A DNA stretch of 64,000 nucleotides from JAUSIK01 sp964547875 (GCA_964547875.1 CAZJPE010000002.1:1-64000), one strand, 5' to 3'. Shown: positions 1-7,359, numbered from the stretch's first letter. Numbers and translations are program-made. Notes: generated from the letters alone by a model not told the origin.

Positions 1-166
1 TTTGGTTTTCCAAAGATAACAATTTTTGTGCTGTCTCCAGCGATAAGTTACTATTCTCAATATACATTTCTTTAGCTGTTTCATTCGTTTGTTTCTTTAA
101 CAAGCCATCAGCTAAATACTGCTTTACATTTGACTCTGCTTCCTTTATTCTTTTATCACTAAGCAT
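1..166 (-). CDS. HEPN-domain protein, partial (C-terminus outside window)
   Basis: The reading frame starts with ATG at 166 and runs off the left edge, giving about 55 residues (MLSDKRIKEAESNVKQYL...). The opening resembles small archaeal HEPN proteins, which are all-alpha partners of minimal nucleotidyltransferases. Its start overlaps the end of the upstream nucleotidyltransferase gene by 8 bp, as expected for a co-translated toxin/antitoxin-type pair. The part of the HEPN fold that carries the RX4-6H ribonuclease motif lies outside the window, so activity cannot be judged. The HEPN assignment rests on the N-terminal sequence and the gene order. Confidence 0.6.
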   Translation of the reverse strand, partial: MLSDKRIKEAESNVKQYLADGLLKKQTNETAKEMYIENSNLSLETAQKLLSLENQ

Positions 167-734
167 TTTTTAACCTATAATAATTTTCTGCTCCATATAA
201 TATTACATTATTTTTAATCATTTCTTTAATGACATTTGATTTTTTTGAATCTTTCATTCTTATAAATTCTTCTTCTGTGAAAACAAAAGCATGGGTTTTT
301 ATTGGTAATAAAGAAAGAATATTTGATATTTTTTCTTCAAATCCTTGTTCATTTGAAACAAAAAGGATGTCGATATCTGACGATTTTGTTGACTCCCTCG
401 CGGCATATGAACCAAAAATAAGGAAAATAAAAAAAGTAGATTTTATTTTTGCCATTACTTCTTGATATAGTTGTTTTAAATCTTTATTTTTTAGCAAATT
501 ATCTTTTCTTTTATTTTCAGCTACATAAATTTCTGAGCCATAAAATGAATTATTCAGCTCACATAAACTGCTTTGACCAATTTTTTTAGATAGAAGAATA
601 TTTTTTTCTAATAATCGCTGTGTTGCGGTATGAGTTATTCTGTAATCAGATTTAATCTTTTTAGAGATTTCTCTAATGGTTTTTGGAGTCTTTTCTTCAA
701 TAAACAAGCTAATTATTTTATTCTCTGTTTCCAT
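159..734 (-). CDS. winged-helix nucleotidyltransferase (MNT family)
   Basis: This 191-aa protein has an N-terminal winged-helix segment (about residues 1-65) and a nucleotidyltransferase domain with the motif GSYAARESTKSSDIDILF (about 109-126), the GS-x(n)-DxD signature of the DNA polymerase beta superfamily. MNT proteins paired with HEPN proteins usually act as antitoxins that adenylylate or neutralise the HEPN RNase. The fused winged helix suggests it also binds its own promoter. It overlaps the HEPN gene downstream. The AT-rich sequence 3' of 734 (CATAATATTATG) carries the likely promoter. Confidence 0.75.
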   Translation of the reverse strand: METENKIISLFIEEKTPKTIREISKKIKSDYRITHTATQRLLEKNILLSKKIGQSSLCELNNSFYGSEIYVAENKRKDNLLKNKDLKQLYQEVMAKIKSTFFIFLIFGSYAARESTKSSDIDILFVSNEQGFEEKISNILSLLPIKTHAFVFTEEEFIRMKDSKKSNVIKEMIKNNVILYGAENYYRLKNA

Positions 735-786
735 TATGTATCTTAATACATAATATTATGTATATAAATCTTTGGGTTGTGAAAAT

Positions 787-893
787 AAATTTCTCACAAA
801 GTGAGGTATTCTGTCCCGAAGGACTGCGGGCAATCTCTCGTAGCGGCCGAGCTTGCTGAGATGTGATGTCGCCTTAAAAATTTCTCAGAAAGT
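787..893. repeat. GC-rich island flanked by 16-nt imperfect direct repeats
   Basis: AAATTTCTCACAAAGT at 787-802 and AAATTTCTCAGAAAGT at 878-893 differ at one base and bracket about 75 nt that are far richer in G+C than the surroundings. The inner part can fold: GTCC-CGAA-GGAC around 813-824, and ATCTC...GAGAT around 832-861 enclosing AGC/GCT. In an AT-rich archaeon such an island may be a structured RNA or a small inserted element. No protein frame is evident. See findings. Confidence 0.35.
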
Positions 894-976
894 AAAGAAT
901 AAGAATTTTTTAATAGTCCCTTTTAATGCAAAATGGAAGTATGATGAAAAATACAGAAGTTTTAAGTAATATAAAA

Positions 977-1093
977 TTAGGCAACTCTTCTTATTCTGCC
1001 TGCTTTTACATCTTCTAGACTTTCTTTGAACTGCCTGACTAAATCAAAGTCTATTTTTTCTAGTTCTGTTCTTGGTATGCTTATCATTTCCAT
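977..1093 (-). CDS. small antitoxin-like protein, uncertain
   Basis: From the ATG at 1093 this frame encodes 38 residues ending in EDVKAGRIRRVA. Archaeal antitoxin-like small proteins often end in an acidic helix followed by a KAGRI/RRV-type tail. The frame is open up to 1264, but there it overlaps the ATP-cone gene in another phase, so the internal ATG is preferred. No toxin partner is adjacent. It lies just downstream of the ATP-cone gene on the same strand and may be its last cistron. No clear Shine-Dalgarno sequence was seen. Confidence 0.35.
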   Translation of the reverse strand: MEMISIPRTELEKIDFDLVRQFKESLEDVKAGRIRRVA

Positions 1094-1136
1094 ACTAACT
1101 GTAACTTGAAGGGGCTTAAATATTTCTTGGTTGTTT

Positions 1137-1421
1137 TCAAGAAATATCCCTATGCATCTTATACATGAATGCGGCATTCTTGTCGTATTTTTCAAGTAGC
1201 TCGGCGACTCTATGAAAAATATGATCCGAGGTTGTGCATTTATTTGACTTGACTTCTTTTCCAATCTGCTTTGTTATTTTCTCGCAGACTTTTTCTGCTT
1301 GAATTGGTTTCATGCTGGCATTTAAGCAAGCGGCATAGCAGGAAGCATATACTTTTCTCTCATCAAATTCTTCTTCGTGGCCTCTTCTTTTAATTATACA
1401 TTTTTTATCCATTTTATCCAA
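1137..1421 (-). CDS. ATP-cone domain protein
   Basis: This 94-aa protein consists of a single ATP-cone. It shows the early KRRGHEEEFDERKVYASCYAAC segment split as KRRGHEEEFDE then RKVYASC, and a C-terminal helical part ending with AAFMYKMHRD. ATP-cones are nucleotide-sensing regulatory domains known from ribonucleotide reductases and NrdR. Here the domain stands alone, without the zinc ribbon of NrdR or a reductase. It overlaps the 3' end of the CcdA-like gene by 8 bp and is probably translated with it, linking nucleotide sensing to a thiol-redox membrane protein for reasons that are not clear. Confidence 0.75.
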   Translation of the reverse strand: MDKMDKKCIIKRRGHEEEFDERKVYASCYAACLNASMKPIQAEKVCEKITKQIGKEVKSNKCTTSDHIFHRVAELLEKYDKNAAFMYKMHRDIS

Positions 1422-2124
1422 GATTAATTGTTAGATTTGCTATTAGTATCATAAGCCATCCCATTGCAATCAGCATTAATCCTATGGCTAATCTCATAAA
1501 TGCCCTGTATTTCTGCTTCCATCTTTTTATTACATGCAATTTCTTTCCTGCCAAAACTAATAATAGTATAACGATTAAAGGCGATATAAATATTATGTTG
1601 TATAAAATCAGCAAGAGCAATGCTGTAAAATCAAAGAATCTGGAAAGTATTGTTATTATTGCCAGATAGGGGGCACCTGTGCAAGGCAGTTCAACTGCTG
1701 ATACAAATATTCCCAAGAATATCACTCCTGGAATGCTTAATCTTGAGGCGCGCTTCTCAAGTTTTTTTGCAAATATCGGAGGGATAGCCAGTGAAAATCC
1801 CCTCCCATACCAAAAATAATCTTTTATTTCAATTATACCAACTAAGATAATTATCGTGCCAATGGCAAGCGATAAATATTCTGATATTCTAAGAGGTATT
1901 GCCGCAAAAAAATATATAAGACCAAGACCTGCGAGCAGATAAGTTGCAAATACTGATAGAATATAAAAACTGCCTAATAAAACAAAGCTCTTTGTTGATT
2001 TCTGCGCAGCAAGCATTACTGAAATTAATAATATTAAAGTGCCTATTGTGCATGGATTTATTGCGTCTATTAATCCTGTTATCACAACTGTTCCAAGCGT
2101 TGGAAGAACTGCTTCAACTGCCAT
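1414..2124 (-). CDS. CcdA/DsbD-type thiol-disulfide membrane transporter
   Basis: A 236-aa polytopic membrane protein with about six transmembrane segments. The two family cysteines are visible in INPC (Cys25, TM1) and ELPCTGAPY (Cys149, TM4), the redox pair with which CcdA-like proteins move electrons from cytoplasmic thioredoxin to exported thiols. The length matches CcdA. The upstream gene (2126-2974), one base away, encodes an exported His-rich protein that may be a redox or metal-linked partner. The ATP-cone gene follows with overlap. The CcdA family call is firm; the electron acceptor is unknown. Confidence 0.85.
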   Translation of the reverse strand: MAVEAVLPTLGTVVITGLIDAINPCTIGTLILLISVMLAAQKSTKSFVLLGSFYILSVFATYLLAGLGLIYFFAAIPLRISEYLSLAIGTIIILVGIIEIKDYFWYGRGFSLAIPPIFAKKLEKRASRLSIPGVIFLGIFVSAVELPCTGAPYLAIITILSRFFDFTALLLLILYNIIFISPLIVILLLVLAGKKLHVIKRWKQKYRAFMRLAIGLMLIAMGWLMILIANLTINLG

Positions 2125-2125
2125 T

Positions 2126-2974
2126 TTATCCTTCTCTTAAGTCTCCTTTTTCTACTGCTGTTTTATACGATTCGCAGAGCTTGTCTGTTTTTTCTTTTTC
2201 TTCATCAAATTCTATAATCAAACAATCTCCAGGGGGAATATTTTGATATGGCGAGATTACATATTCTTGGAAATCTTCTAATTTTTCCTGCTTGTACATG
2301 AAACCACTTTTTTTATTTGGGTCTGGATTTGTAATAGAAAAGAGAAATACCTGCAATTCTCCTTTTTTATCGTTGCAAAAATCATTATTTTTTATTTCTA
2401 TATTGCCCGCATTTGTTGAAACTATTAAAATTTCATTTGAGAGATAGCCTCCTATTGTTTCAAAGAAATTATGTAAATCTACTTCGCTCTTTTTTAATAC
2501 TACTCCTTCTATGTGTATCCTATTGTCTCCATGCTCATGAAAGAGAGATGTTCCAACTCTATTTAATAATCCGTCTGGATTAATTAAGTCTATTTTATCA
2601 TTGCAGTTCCAGATTTCAAAATCAGCATGCCAATGGACAGGGCCATTTGTTTCAGATAATTTATTCTTATATATTGTAGCGCTTACTAAATATATTGTCG
2701 TGATTATTGTTGGAAGAAGAATTAATAAGAATAAAATTGTTTTTAATTTGGGAGCTTTGTTCTTGAAAAGAAAAGACAATATAATGGCCAAGGTTATAAT
2801 TGCAGAGCTTATTGAGATAAGAAGAAAAGATGTTGATTTTGCTCTTTCATCAATTTTTAATTCTAATTGTGATTCATCTTCGTGCGCGCTTGCACAATAC
2901 AAAGATAATACTACTAAGAATAGAAACAAAGTTAGAATAAAATTATGCCTCATTTTAGCAGTATTCACAGACAT
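2126..2974 (-). CDS. exported His-rich membrane-anchored protein, unknown function
   Basis: 282 residues. An N-terminal signal/TM segment (about 10-30) is followed by AHEDES, one or two further TM helices (about 50-110), and then an outside domain with VHWHADFEIWNC (about 131-142) and LFHEHGDNRIHIEG (about 157-170). The clustered histidines suggest a metal site. I have a general memory of this HWHADFEI/HEHxDNRIHxEG domain in uncultured archaea but know no defined function. Cysteines at about 142 and in NNDFCNDK could be substrates of the CcdA-like protein encoded immediately downstream. Most likely a metal-binding or redox component of a membrane-exposed complex; this is inference. Confidence 0.6.
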   Translation of the reverse strand: MSVNTAKMRHNFILTLFLFLVVLSLYCASAHEDESQLELKIDERAKSTSFLLISISSAIITLAIILSFLFKNKAPKLKTILFLLILLPTIITTIYLVSATIYKNKLSETNGPVHWHADFEIWNCNDKIDLINPDGLLNRVGTSLFHEHGDNRIHIEGVVLKKSEVDLHNFFETIGGYLSNEILIVSTNAGNIEIKNNDFCNDKKGELQVFLFSITNPDPNKKSGFMYKQEKLEDFQEYVISPYQNIPPGDCLIIEFDEEKEKTDKLCESYKTAVEKGDLREG

Positions 2975-3085
2975 TCTTTTTTTCTTCTTTAGATTTTTTC
3001 TTCTCTTTTTCTTTCTTTTTCTTTTTTTGCATTTTCCACTTTCTTTTATAGGTTATCTGAATAATCAATATTTATATATTTAATT

Positions 3086-3106
3086 AAAGATTTAAAAAAT
3101 CTTTAA
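3086..3106. repeat. palindrome, copy 1 (AAAGATTT-AAA-AAATCTTT)
   Basis: An 8-bp-stem inverted repeat with a 3-nt A loop plus two following A's lies about 40 bp upstream of the membrane protein start at 3148. The same 21 bases recur at 5011-5031 upstream of the cyclophilin gene. It sits close to the expected promoter, so it could be an operator or a leader hairpin. A simple intrinsic terminator is less likely because both copies lie in front of genes. Confidence 0.5.
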
Positions 3107-3147
3107 TGAAGAAAAAGATATAAAAACCATGCTAAATTTAATAGGAT

Positions 3148-3468
3148 ATGGCAGAAGAGGGAGCATTTTCTTTGGGTGAGCTTGTCAATACTACTGACAT
3201 CTACAAAGGTGTCTGGGATTCTATTCCCCAAAGAGTACTGGATGACATTTATTTTGTATTGTATTTAGGAAGAATAATTTTAATATTATTTATTGTGTAT
3301 ATTATATTTTTAATTCTTATAAAAATCTTTAAGCTATTTTTAGGCACTAAAGAGACTAGAATTTTAAAGGACATAAACGGAAAGCTTGAGGAAATGTTGA
3401 ATATCTTGAAGAGAAAGAAATCTGGAAAGGAAAACGGCGAGAAAAAAGAAAAATCAGACAAGCACTAA
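3148..3468 (+). CDS. small single-pass membrane protein, unknown
   Basis: 106 residues: an acidic/polar N-terminus, one transmembrane helix (about residues 33-57, RIILILFIVYIIFLILIKIF), then a lysine/glutamate-rich cytoplasmic tail with coiled-coil character (LEEMLNILKRKK..., about 75-106). No recognised domain. A TATA-like GATATAAAAA lies about 30 bp before the ATG, so the transcript has a short leader. It stands alone, followed by rpoN 42 bp later. A scaffold or anchor role would be a guess. Confidence 0.6.
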   Translation: MAEEGAFSLGELVNTTDIYKGVWDSIPQRVLDDIYFVLYLGRIILILFIVYIIFLILIKIFKLFLGTKETRILKDINGKLEEMLNILKRKKSGKENGEKKEKSDKH

Positions 3469-3509
3469 AAAGTAGAAAGTTTTAAAAGGGATGTTTTACG
3501 AATTTATAT

Positions 3510-3707
3510 ATGATAATTCCAATTCGTTGCTGGAGCTGCGGGAAGCCAATCGGGCATTTGTGGGAAGAATACAAGAAAAGAATTGATTCTGGAGAAGACA
3601 CCAGCAAGGTCCTTAATGAACTTGGCTTGGAAAGATATTGTTGTAGGGCAGCTTTGTTAGGACATGCTGACATGTTGCCTGAGATTACCAAGTTCAAGAA
3701 AGCTTAA
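3510..3707 (+). CDS. rpoN: DNA-directed RNA polymerase subunit N (Rpo10/RPB10)
   Basis: 65 residues, the usual size. The zinc-binding atypical CX2C...CC motif is complete: Cys7 and Cys10 in RCWSCG, Cys44 and Cys45 in RYCCR. The N-terminal MIIPIRCWSCGKPIG is the family signature. The usual CCRRM...H segment reads CCRAALLGHADML, a mild deviation. Rpo10 anchors the Rpo3/Rpo11 assembly platform of the polymerase. Its 3' end overlaps convergently with rnp4 by 14 bp. It is not linked to the ribosomal genes it often accompanies in other archaea. Confidence 0.95.
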   Translation: MIIPIRCWSCGKPIGHLWEEYKKRIDSGEDTSKVLNELGLERYCCRAALLGHADMLPEITKFKKA

Positions 3708-3948
3708 ATTTATTTTTATATTTACAATTTCCGCATTCAATTGTTTTATGAGTTTTTGTAATTCTTGTCCTGCCTTTTAATTGTGAGAGGCATTTCTTGC
3801 AGAATTTTTTTCTATGCTCTCTCAATTTAATATTGAATTTCATTGCGAGACGCCTAATTTTTCTAACTTCTTCTTTTGTGAACTTTTCTTTTTTAAAGAA
3901 TTCTTGGATTTTCTGTTCTGCCTCTGACTTTGAGAGCTTGGTTTTCAT
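3694..3948 (-). CDS. rnp4: RNase P protein component 4 (Rpr2/Rpp21)
   Basis: 84 residues. Two N-terminal helices (about 5-48) are followed by a zinc ribbon: CKKC (about 50-53) and CGNC (about 73-76), separated by a basic segment (KGRTRITKTHKT). That is the Rpr2/Rpp21/SNM1 fold. With Rpp29 it supports substrate recognition in archaeal RNase P. The other RNase P protein in this window, Pop5, lies at 35.4 kb. The gene is monocistronic and convergent with rpoN. Start chosen at the first ATG, preceded by an AT-rich promoter shared divergently with 5S rRNA. Confidence 0.85.
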   Translation of the reverse strand: MKTKLSKSEAEQKIQEFFKKEKFTKEEVRKIRRLAMKFNIKLREHRKKFCKKCLSQLKGRTRITKTHKTIECGNCKYKNKFKLS

Positions 3949-3969
3949 ATAATTCTATGAAGGATAAGA

Positions 3970-3980
3970 TTTATATATGT
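3970..3980 (+). promoter_or_regulatory. TATA box of 5S rRNA
   Basis: TTTATATATG lies about 25 bp upstream of the mature 5S 5' end, the spacing expected for TBP/TFB promoters. The same AT-rich region serves rnp4 on the other strand. Confidence 0.6.
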
Positions 3981-3997
3981 TAATTAAGGCATACTTT

Positions 3998-4114
<117 letters not shown>

Positions 4115-4164
4115 CTTTTTATTAATGACAAGTTTTAAAACATCTTGGAGTTTCTATTTTTTAT

Positions 4165-4248
4165 GCAGGAGTAGCGAAGTGGTCAAACGCGCAAGACTCA
4201 AGATCTTGTGGCTTAGTGCCTTCAGAGGTTCGAATCCTCTCTCCTGCA
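4165..4248 (+). tRNA. tRNA-Leu (CAA)
   Basis: 84 nt with acceptor GCAGGAG/CTCCTGC and discriminator A. The anticodon loop CTCAAGA between CAAGA and TCTTG gives anticodon CAA. The long variable arm (TGGCTTAGTGCCTTCA) fits a class II tRNA-Leu, and the T arm GAGGTTCGAATCCTC is intact. No intron, and CCA is not encoded. Confidence 0.95.
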
Positions 4249-4304
4249 TTTCTCATTTATGTACTTGAAGAAATCTTTATAATCTAATTTAGACTATTTT
4301 AATT

Positions 4305-4832
4305 ATGAAATTAATGACAAAGAGACTTGTTCTTAGGAAACCTTCTCTAAAGGATGCTAAAGACTTGGCCAAAAATGGCAATGAAAAATCAATGTTTTAT
4401 TTTACATGGTATATTCCTTACCCTTTTACTATACCAAAAGCTAAGAAAATAATTAAGTGGCTTAATAAAAAATCAAGAAAAAAAAGTTTAGAGACTATTG
4501 CATTTTGTATAGTACCAAAAGATGAAAATAAAGCAGTTGGAATAGTTGATATTTATGATATTGATAAGAGGGACAAAAAGGCAAAGATAGGCTACTGGAT
4601 TGGAAAAAGGTATAGGGGAAAAGGATTTACTTCTGAGGCTGTCAAGGGCGTTCTTAATCTTGCATTTGATAAACTAAAGTTAAACAAAGTGTCTGCTGAT
4701 ACTTTAATTGATAATTACTCATCTAATGCTCTCTTAGGAAAATTAGGCTTTAGGAGAATAGGCATAAAGAAAAAAGATAAAGTGATAAATGGTAAGGCAT
4801 TAGATTGTTTTGCTTGGGAGATTATAAAGTGA
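4305..4832 (+). CDS. GNAT acetyltransferase (RimJ/RimL type)
   Basis: 175 residues with the standard arrangement of this branch: MTKRLVLRKPSLKDAKDL at the N-terminus, a central beta strand KIGYWIGKRYRGKGFTSEA whose RGKGFT forms the acetyl-CoA pyrophosphate loop (about 103-108), and a C-terminal SSNALLGKLGFRRIG motif. Such enzymes acetylate protein N-termini or small molecules; the substrate cannot be told. Single gene between tRNA-Leu and tRNA-Arg. Confidence 0.85.
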   Translation: MKLMTKRLVLRKPSLKDAKDLAKNGNEKSMFYFTWYIPYPFTIPKAKKIIKWLNKKSRKKSLETIAFCIVPKDENKAVGIVDIYDIDKRDKKAKIGYWIGKRYRGKGFTSEAVKGVLNLAFDKLKLNKVSADTLIDNYSSNALLGKLGFRRIGIKKKDKVINGKALDCFAWEIIK

Positions 4833-4888
4833 GTTATGGTCTAAGTTAACCAGTAGCTTTAAAATATTCTTCTTCTCAATTTATTCAT

Positions 4889-4963
4889 GCCCTCGTAGCT
4901 CAGCCTGGAAAGAGCATCAGGTTCCTAACCTGAGGGTCGCAGGTTCAAATCCTGTCGGGGGCA
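4889..4963 (+). tRNA. tRNA-Arg (CCT)
   Basis: 75 nt. Acceptor GCCCTCG/CGGGGGC with discriminator A. The anticodon stem TCAGG/CCTGA encloses TTCCTAA, giving anticodon CCT. T arm CAGGTTCAAATCCTG. A TATA-like CTTTAAAATATT lies about 25-30 bp upstream. No intron, no encoded CCA. Confidence 0.95.
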
Positions 4964-5010
4964 TTTTGATAAGTTTTATATACTGAAATATCAGAAAAAT
5001 ATTATGATAA

Positions 5011-5031
5011 AAAGATTTAAAAAATCTTTAA
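5011..5031. repeat. palindrome, copy 2 (AAAGATTT-AAA-AAATCTTT)
   Basis: Identical over 21 bases to 3086-3106. It lies 28 bp upstream of the cyclophilin start, within its leader or promoter. The two copies precede genes for membrane-bound or exported proteins, which would fit a shared regulator. Confidence 0.5.
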
Positions 5032-5058
5032 GCAAAGCAAGGTTAACCGGAGATTAAA

Positions 5059-5616
5059 ATGATAAAAAAATCAACAATGATTTTTACAATCTTGCTCTTA
5101 GTAGCATTGTTTTTTATTGGCTCAAAGATGACAGGAAATGCAGTAAAGGATTCTGGCGCGCAGGAAGTCTTGCTTAAAACAAATAAGGGGGATATTGTAA
5201 TCAGATTATATAAGGACATGCCGATAACTGCCGGCAATTTTGCAAAATTAGTCGGAGAAGGCTTTTATGACGGGATTATTTTTCACCGCATTATTGACGA
5301 CTTTATGATTCAAGGAGGAGATCCTGAAGGCACTGGAATGGGCGGGCCCGGCTATACAATAAAAGATGAATTCACGCATTCTGTCGGAAATAAAAATAAT
5401 CGCGGAACAATATCTATGGCAAATGCAGGCCCGAATACAGGAGGCAGCCAGTTTTTTATAAATCTTGCAAATAATAATTTTCTTGACGCAAAACATCCTG
5501 TATTCGGGGAAGTTATTGAAGGCATGGATGTTGTAGATAAAATAGCAAAAGTTCAGACTGATGGCAATGACAGGCCTTTGGAAACTATAAAGATTATTGA
5601 GGCTAAATTAGTTTAG
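5059..5616 (+). CDS. exported cyclophilin-type peptidyl-prolyl isomerase
   Basis: 185 residues. An N-terminal membrane segment (about 5-22, IFTILLLVALFFIGSKMTGNAV) is followed by a full cyclophilin domain: FHRIIDDFMIQGGDPEGTG (about 76-94), RGTISMANAGPNTGGSQFFI (about 115-134), KHPVFGEVIEGMDVV. The active-site Arg (FHRI), Phe (SQFF) and His (KHPVFG) are present; the tryptophan of human CypA is absent, as in many prokaryotic forms. It should assist folding of exported proteins outside the membrane, fitting the surface-protein load of this genome. A GGAG ribosome binding site lies 8 bp before ATG. Confidence 0.9.
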   Translation: MIKKSTMIFTILLLVALFFIGSKMTGNAVKDSGAQEVLLKTNKGDIVIRLYKDMPITAGNFAKLVGEGFYDGIIFHRIIDDFMIQGGDPEGTGMGGPGYTIKDEFTHSVGNKNNRGTISMANAGPNTGGSQFFINLANNNFLDAKHPVFGEVIEGMDVVDKIAKVQTDGNDRPLETIKIIEAKLV

Positions 5617-6014
5617 ATCTCAAGTTCTTTCTTTATCTCTTTTAACAATGGATAAAAGCAAGCGTGCGCTATAGAAATAGCGTCTTCTGCCTCTGCTTTA
5701 GTGGGAATGTATCCATAATAGTTAATATTGTGACGCAATTTTCGCAATGTATCAATAAGCCTAGTGGGGCGTTCTGTTTTTACTTGAATTTTCTCTAATT
5801 CTTTTATTTGCTCTATATGCTCTTTGGAAACGATTCCTTTAGAAATGAGCCGTGCATCGCCAAGCATGCGAAAGCTTTCATAAACATTTCGTATAATGTT
5901 GAACGCAGATTCTTCCGTAATTGCTTGTTTAAGAGTAAATTGCATTTCCCGCTCTGCCGCATTAATTATACTAAGAGCGTTCTTTTTATCGTGATGCTTT
6001 ATTCTATCATTCAT
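5613..6014 (-). CDS. HEPN-like partner protein
   Basis: 133 residues, all-alpha. The late segment TLRKLRHNINYYGY occupies the place of the HEPN RX4-6H motif but has RKLRHN: the spacing between arginine and histidine is 3 or 0, not 4-6. It may be an inactive or divergent HEPN protein. It overlaps the upstream nucleotidyltransferase by 4 bp (ATGA). The protein at 31774-32196 has the related KIRNKINYYGE in the same position, also beside a winged-helix nucleotidyltransferase. Confidence 0.65.
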   Translation of the reverse strand: MNDRIKHHDKKNALSIINAAEREMQFTLKQAITEESAFNIIRNVYESFRMLGDARLISKGIVSKEHIEQIKELEKIQVKTERPTRLIDTLRKLRHNINYYGYIPTKAEAEDAISIAHACFYPLLKEIKKELEI

Positions 6015-6598
6015 TTTTTAACCTCTAAAAATCCATCTAAAACAATTCCATTGGCAATATTGGCAAAGAGGTTTAAATCTATTTTGTTGCGTGAAAATAT
6101 GTGCATATTGACAGGAACATTTTCTCTATATCCTAACTGTTCAATGATTCCTATTTGAATGATTTGTAAATCATGATTATCAATCACTTCAACTGCAATA
6201 TCTATGTCACTTTCTTCCACATCTGTTCCCCAACGATAACTTCCAAATAAAATAATGGCTCTAGTAGAAGGAATTTTTTTATAAATTTCATCTAATATGC
6301 CAGATTCGTAAATAATATTTAGATTAAAAGGAATTTTTTTTGTAATAAAATAAGAATGTTTTTGATTTGCAGATAACAACCAGGCTTTTCCGATAATATC
6401 TCTATTTAGAAATTTTATTTGTATCAAAAATTCAACAACTTGCTTTGCAGCAGTTTTAGACGAATTGACATTGCTCGCTAAGTCGGTAAGTCCTATTTTT
6501 GTTCTTGGATGAGCATAAAACCATATCAAACATTTGTCAAGCGTTCTTTCTAGTGCGTCTACATTCACATTCTTTAAGAGTGTCTTAGATCGTCTCAT
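6011..6598 (-). CDS. winged-helix nucleotidyltransferase (MNT family)
   Basis: 195 residues. The N-terminal winged helix (about 15-80) includes KIGLTDLASNVNSSKTAAKQVVEF written in two parts, LTDLASNVNSSKTAA and KQVVEFL. The nucleotidyltransferase domain carries ILFGSYRWGTDVEESDIDIAVE (GS at about 118 and DID at about 130-132). It is the probable antitoxin and autoregulator of the downstream HEPN-like gene. The same three-part architecture (wHTH, NTase, separate HEPN) occurs at 1-734 and 31774-32741. Confidence 0.75.
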   Translation of the reverse strand: MRRSKTLLKNVNVDALERTLDKCLIWFYAHPRTKIGLTDLASNVNSSKTAAKQVVEFLIQIKFLNRDIIGKAWLLSANQKHSYFITKKIPFNLNIIYESGILDEIYKKIPSTRAIILFGSYRWGTDVEESDIDIAVEVIDNHDLQIIQIGIIEQLGYRENVPVNMHIFSRNKIDLNLFANIANGIVLDGFLEVKK

Positions 6599-6712
6599 GT
6601 TTATGAGTATTCTTAGAACTATATAAGCTTTTCTGTTACTTCATGGTTCTTTAAAAGCTCAACTGAACTTTGTTAGGACTATATATACAAAAGGATATTG
6701 GATTCTATATTA

Positions 6713-6807
6713 CGCCGACGCCCGGAATCGAACCGGGAGATCCCGAAGGAAAGCGGTTTTCTTGAAAAATTCTCAAGACCGCCGGAGTACCATTGTCCCA
6801 CGTCGGC
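6713..6807 (-). tRNA. tRNA-Ser (TGA) with 13-nt intron
   Basis: On the minus strand the acceptor GCCGACG pairs with CGTCGGC and the discriminator is G, both typical of archaeal tRNA-Ser. The long variable arm TTTCCTTCGGGAT supports class II. The anticodon stem GCGGT/ACCGC encloses 20 nt; removing 13 leaves CTTGAGA with anticodon TGA. The T arm CCGGTTCGATTCCGG is intact. Mature length 82 nt. A TATA-like stretch follows at about 6825-6840. Confidence 0.93.
6759..6771 (-). other. tRNA intron (after position 37)
   Basis: AATTTTTCAAGAA lies between G37 and A38, the canonical archaeal intron site. TCAAG within it pairs with CTTGA of the anticodon loop and leaves short bulges, so a relaxed bulge-helix-bulge for the splicing endonuclease can form. 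Confidence 0.8.
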
Positions 6808-6882
6808 ATAATTATTGCTATATCTATATGCTTATAAAGTTTTAGAGGAGCAGATTTATTAATATCAAAATTATTTACATAT

Positions 6883-7359
6883 ATGGCAAAAAAAGAGATT
6901 GCTGTTTTTGGAGCAGGATGCTTCTGGCACGTTGAGCTTGCTCTTTCCAAGCTAAAAGGAGTTTTAGAAACAAAAGCAGGATATATGGGCGGAGACGAGA
7001 AAAAATATTCCAATCCTACATATAAAGAGGTTTGCAGCGATGAGACAGGCTATGCAGAGGTTGTTAAAGTAATTTATGACGCTGATAAGATAAGCTATTC
7101 TAAATTATTGGATTTTTTCTGGAATAATCATAATCCTACGACATTGAACAGGCAGGGGCTTGACATTGGAACGCAGTATAGAAGCGTGATTTTCTATTTT
7201 AATGACAAGCAAAAGAAAACTGCTGAAGCTTCTAAAGAGAGAACGCAGAAGAAATTAAGCAGAAAAATTGTCACTCAAATTTCCAAGGCAGGAAAGTTTT
7301 TTGAAGCAGAGGAATATCATCAGAAATATCTGGAAAAGCAGGGTAGGAATACTTGTTAG
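6883..7359 (+). CDS. msrA: peptide methionine-S-sulfoxide reductase
   Basis: 158 residues, standard MsrA size. The catalytic motif GAGCFW places the active cysteine at 13. GGDEKKYSNPTYKEVCSDETG is the substrate-side region (seen as NPTYKEVCSDETGYAE), and the GTQYRS motif and C-terminal EEYHQKYL are present. A cysteine at the very C-terminus (158) is a candidate resolving residue. It repairs oxidised methionine in proteins. Single gene with its own promoter; a repeated GC-rich element starts directly after its stop codon. Confidence 0.93.
   Translation: MAKKEIAVFGAGCFWHVELALSKLKGVLETKAGYMGGDEKKYSNPTYKEVCSDETGYAEVVKVIYDADKISYSKLLDFFWNNHNPTTLNRQGLDIGTQYRSVIFYFNDKQKKTAEASKERTQKKLSRKIVTQISKAGKFFEAEEYHQKYLEKQGRNTC

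Noticed and set aside
800..880. C/D box small RNA in the GC-rich island
   Set aside because: A CTGA and a TGATG occur, but not a proper terminal C/D pair with kink-turn spacing.
1094..1264. N-terminal extension of the small frame ending at 977
   Set aside because: Overlaps the ATP-cone gene in another phase, and its sequence looks like a shadow; only the part after 1093 has its own character.
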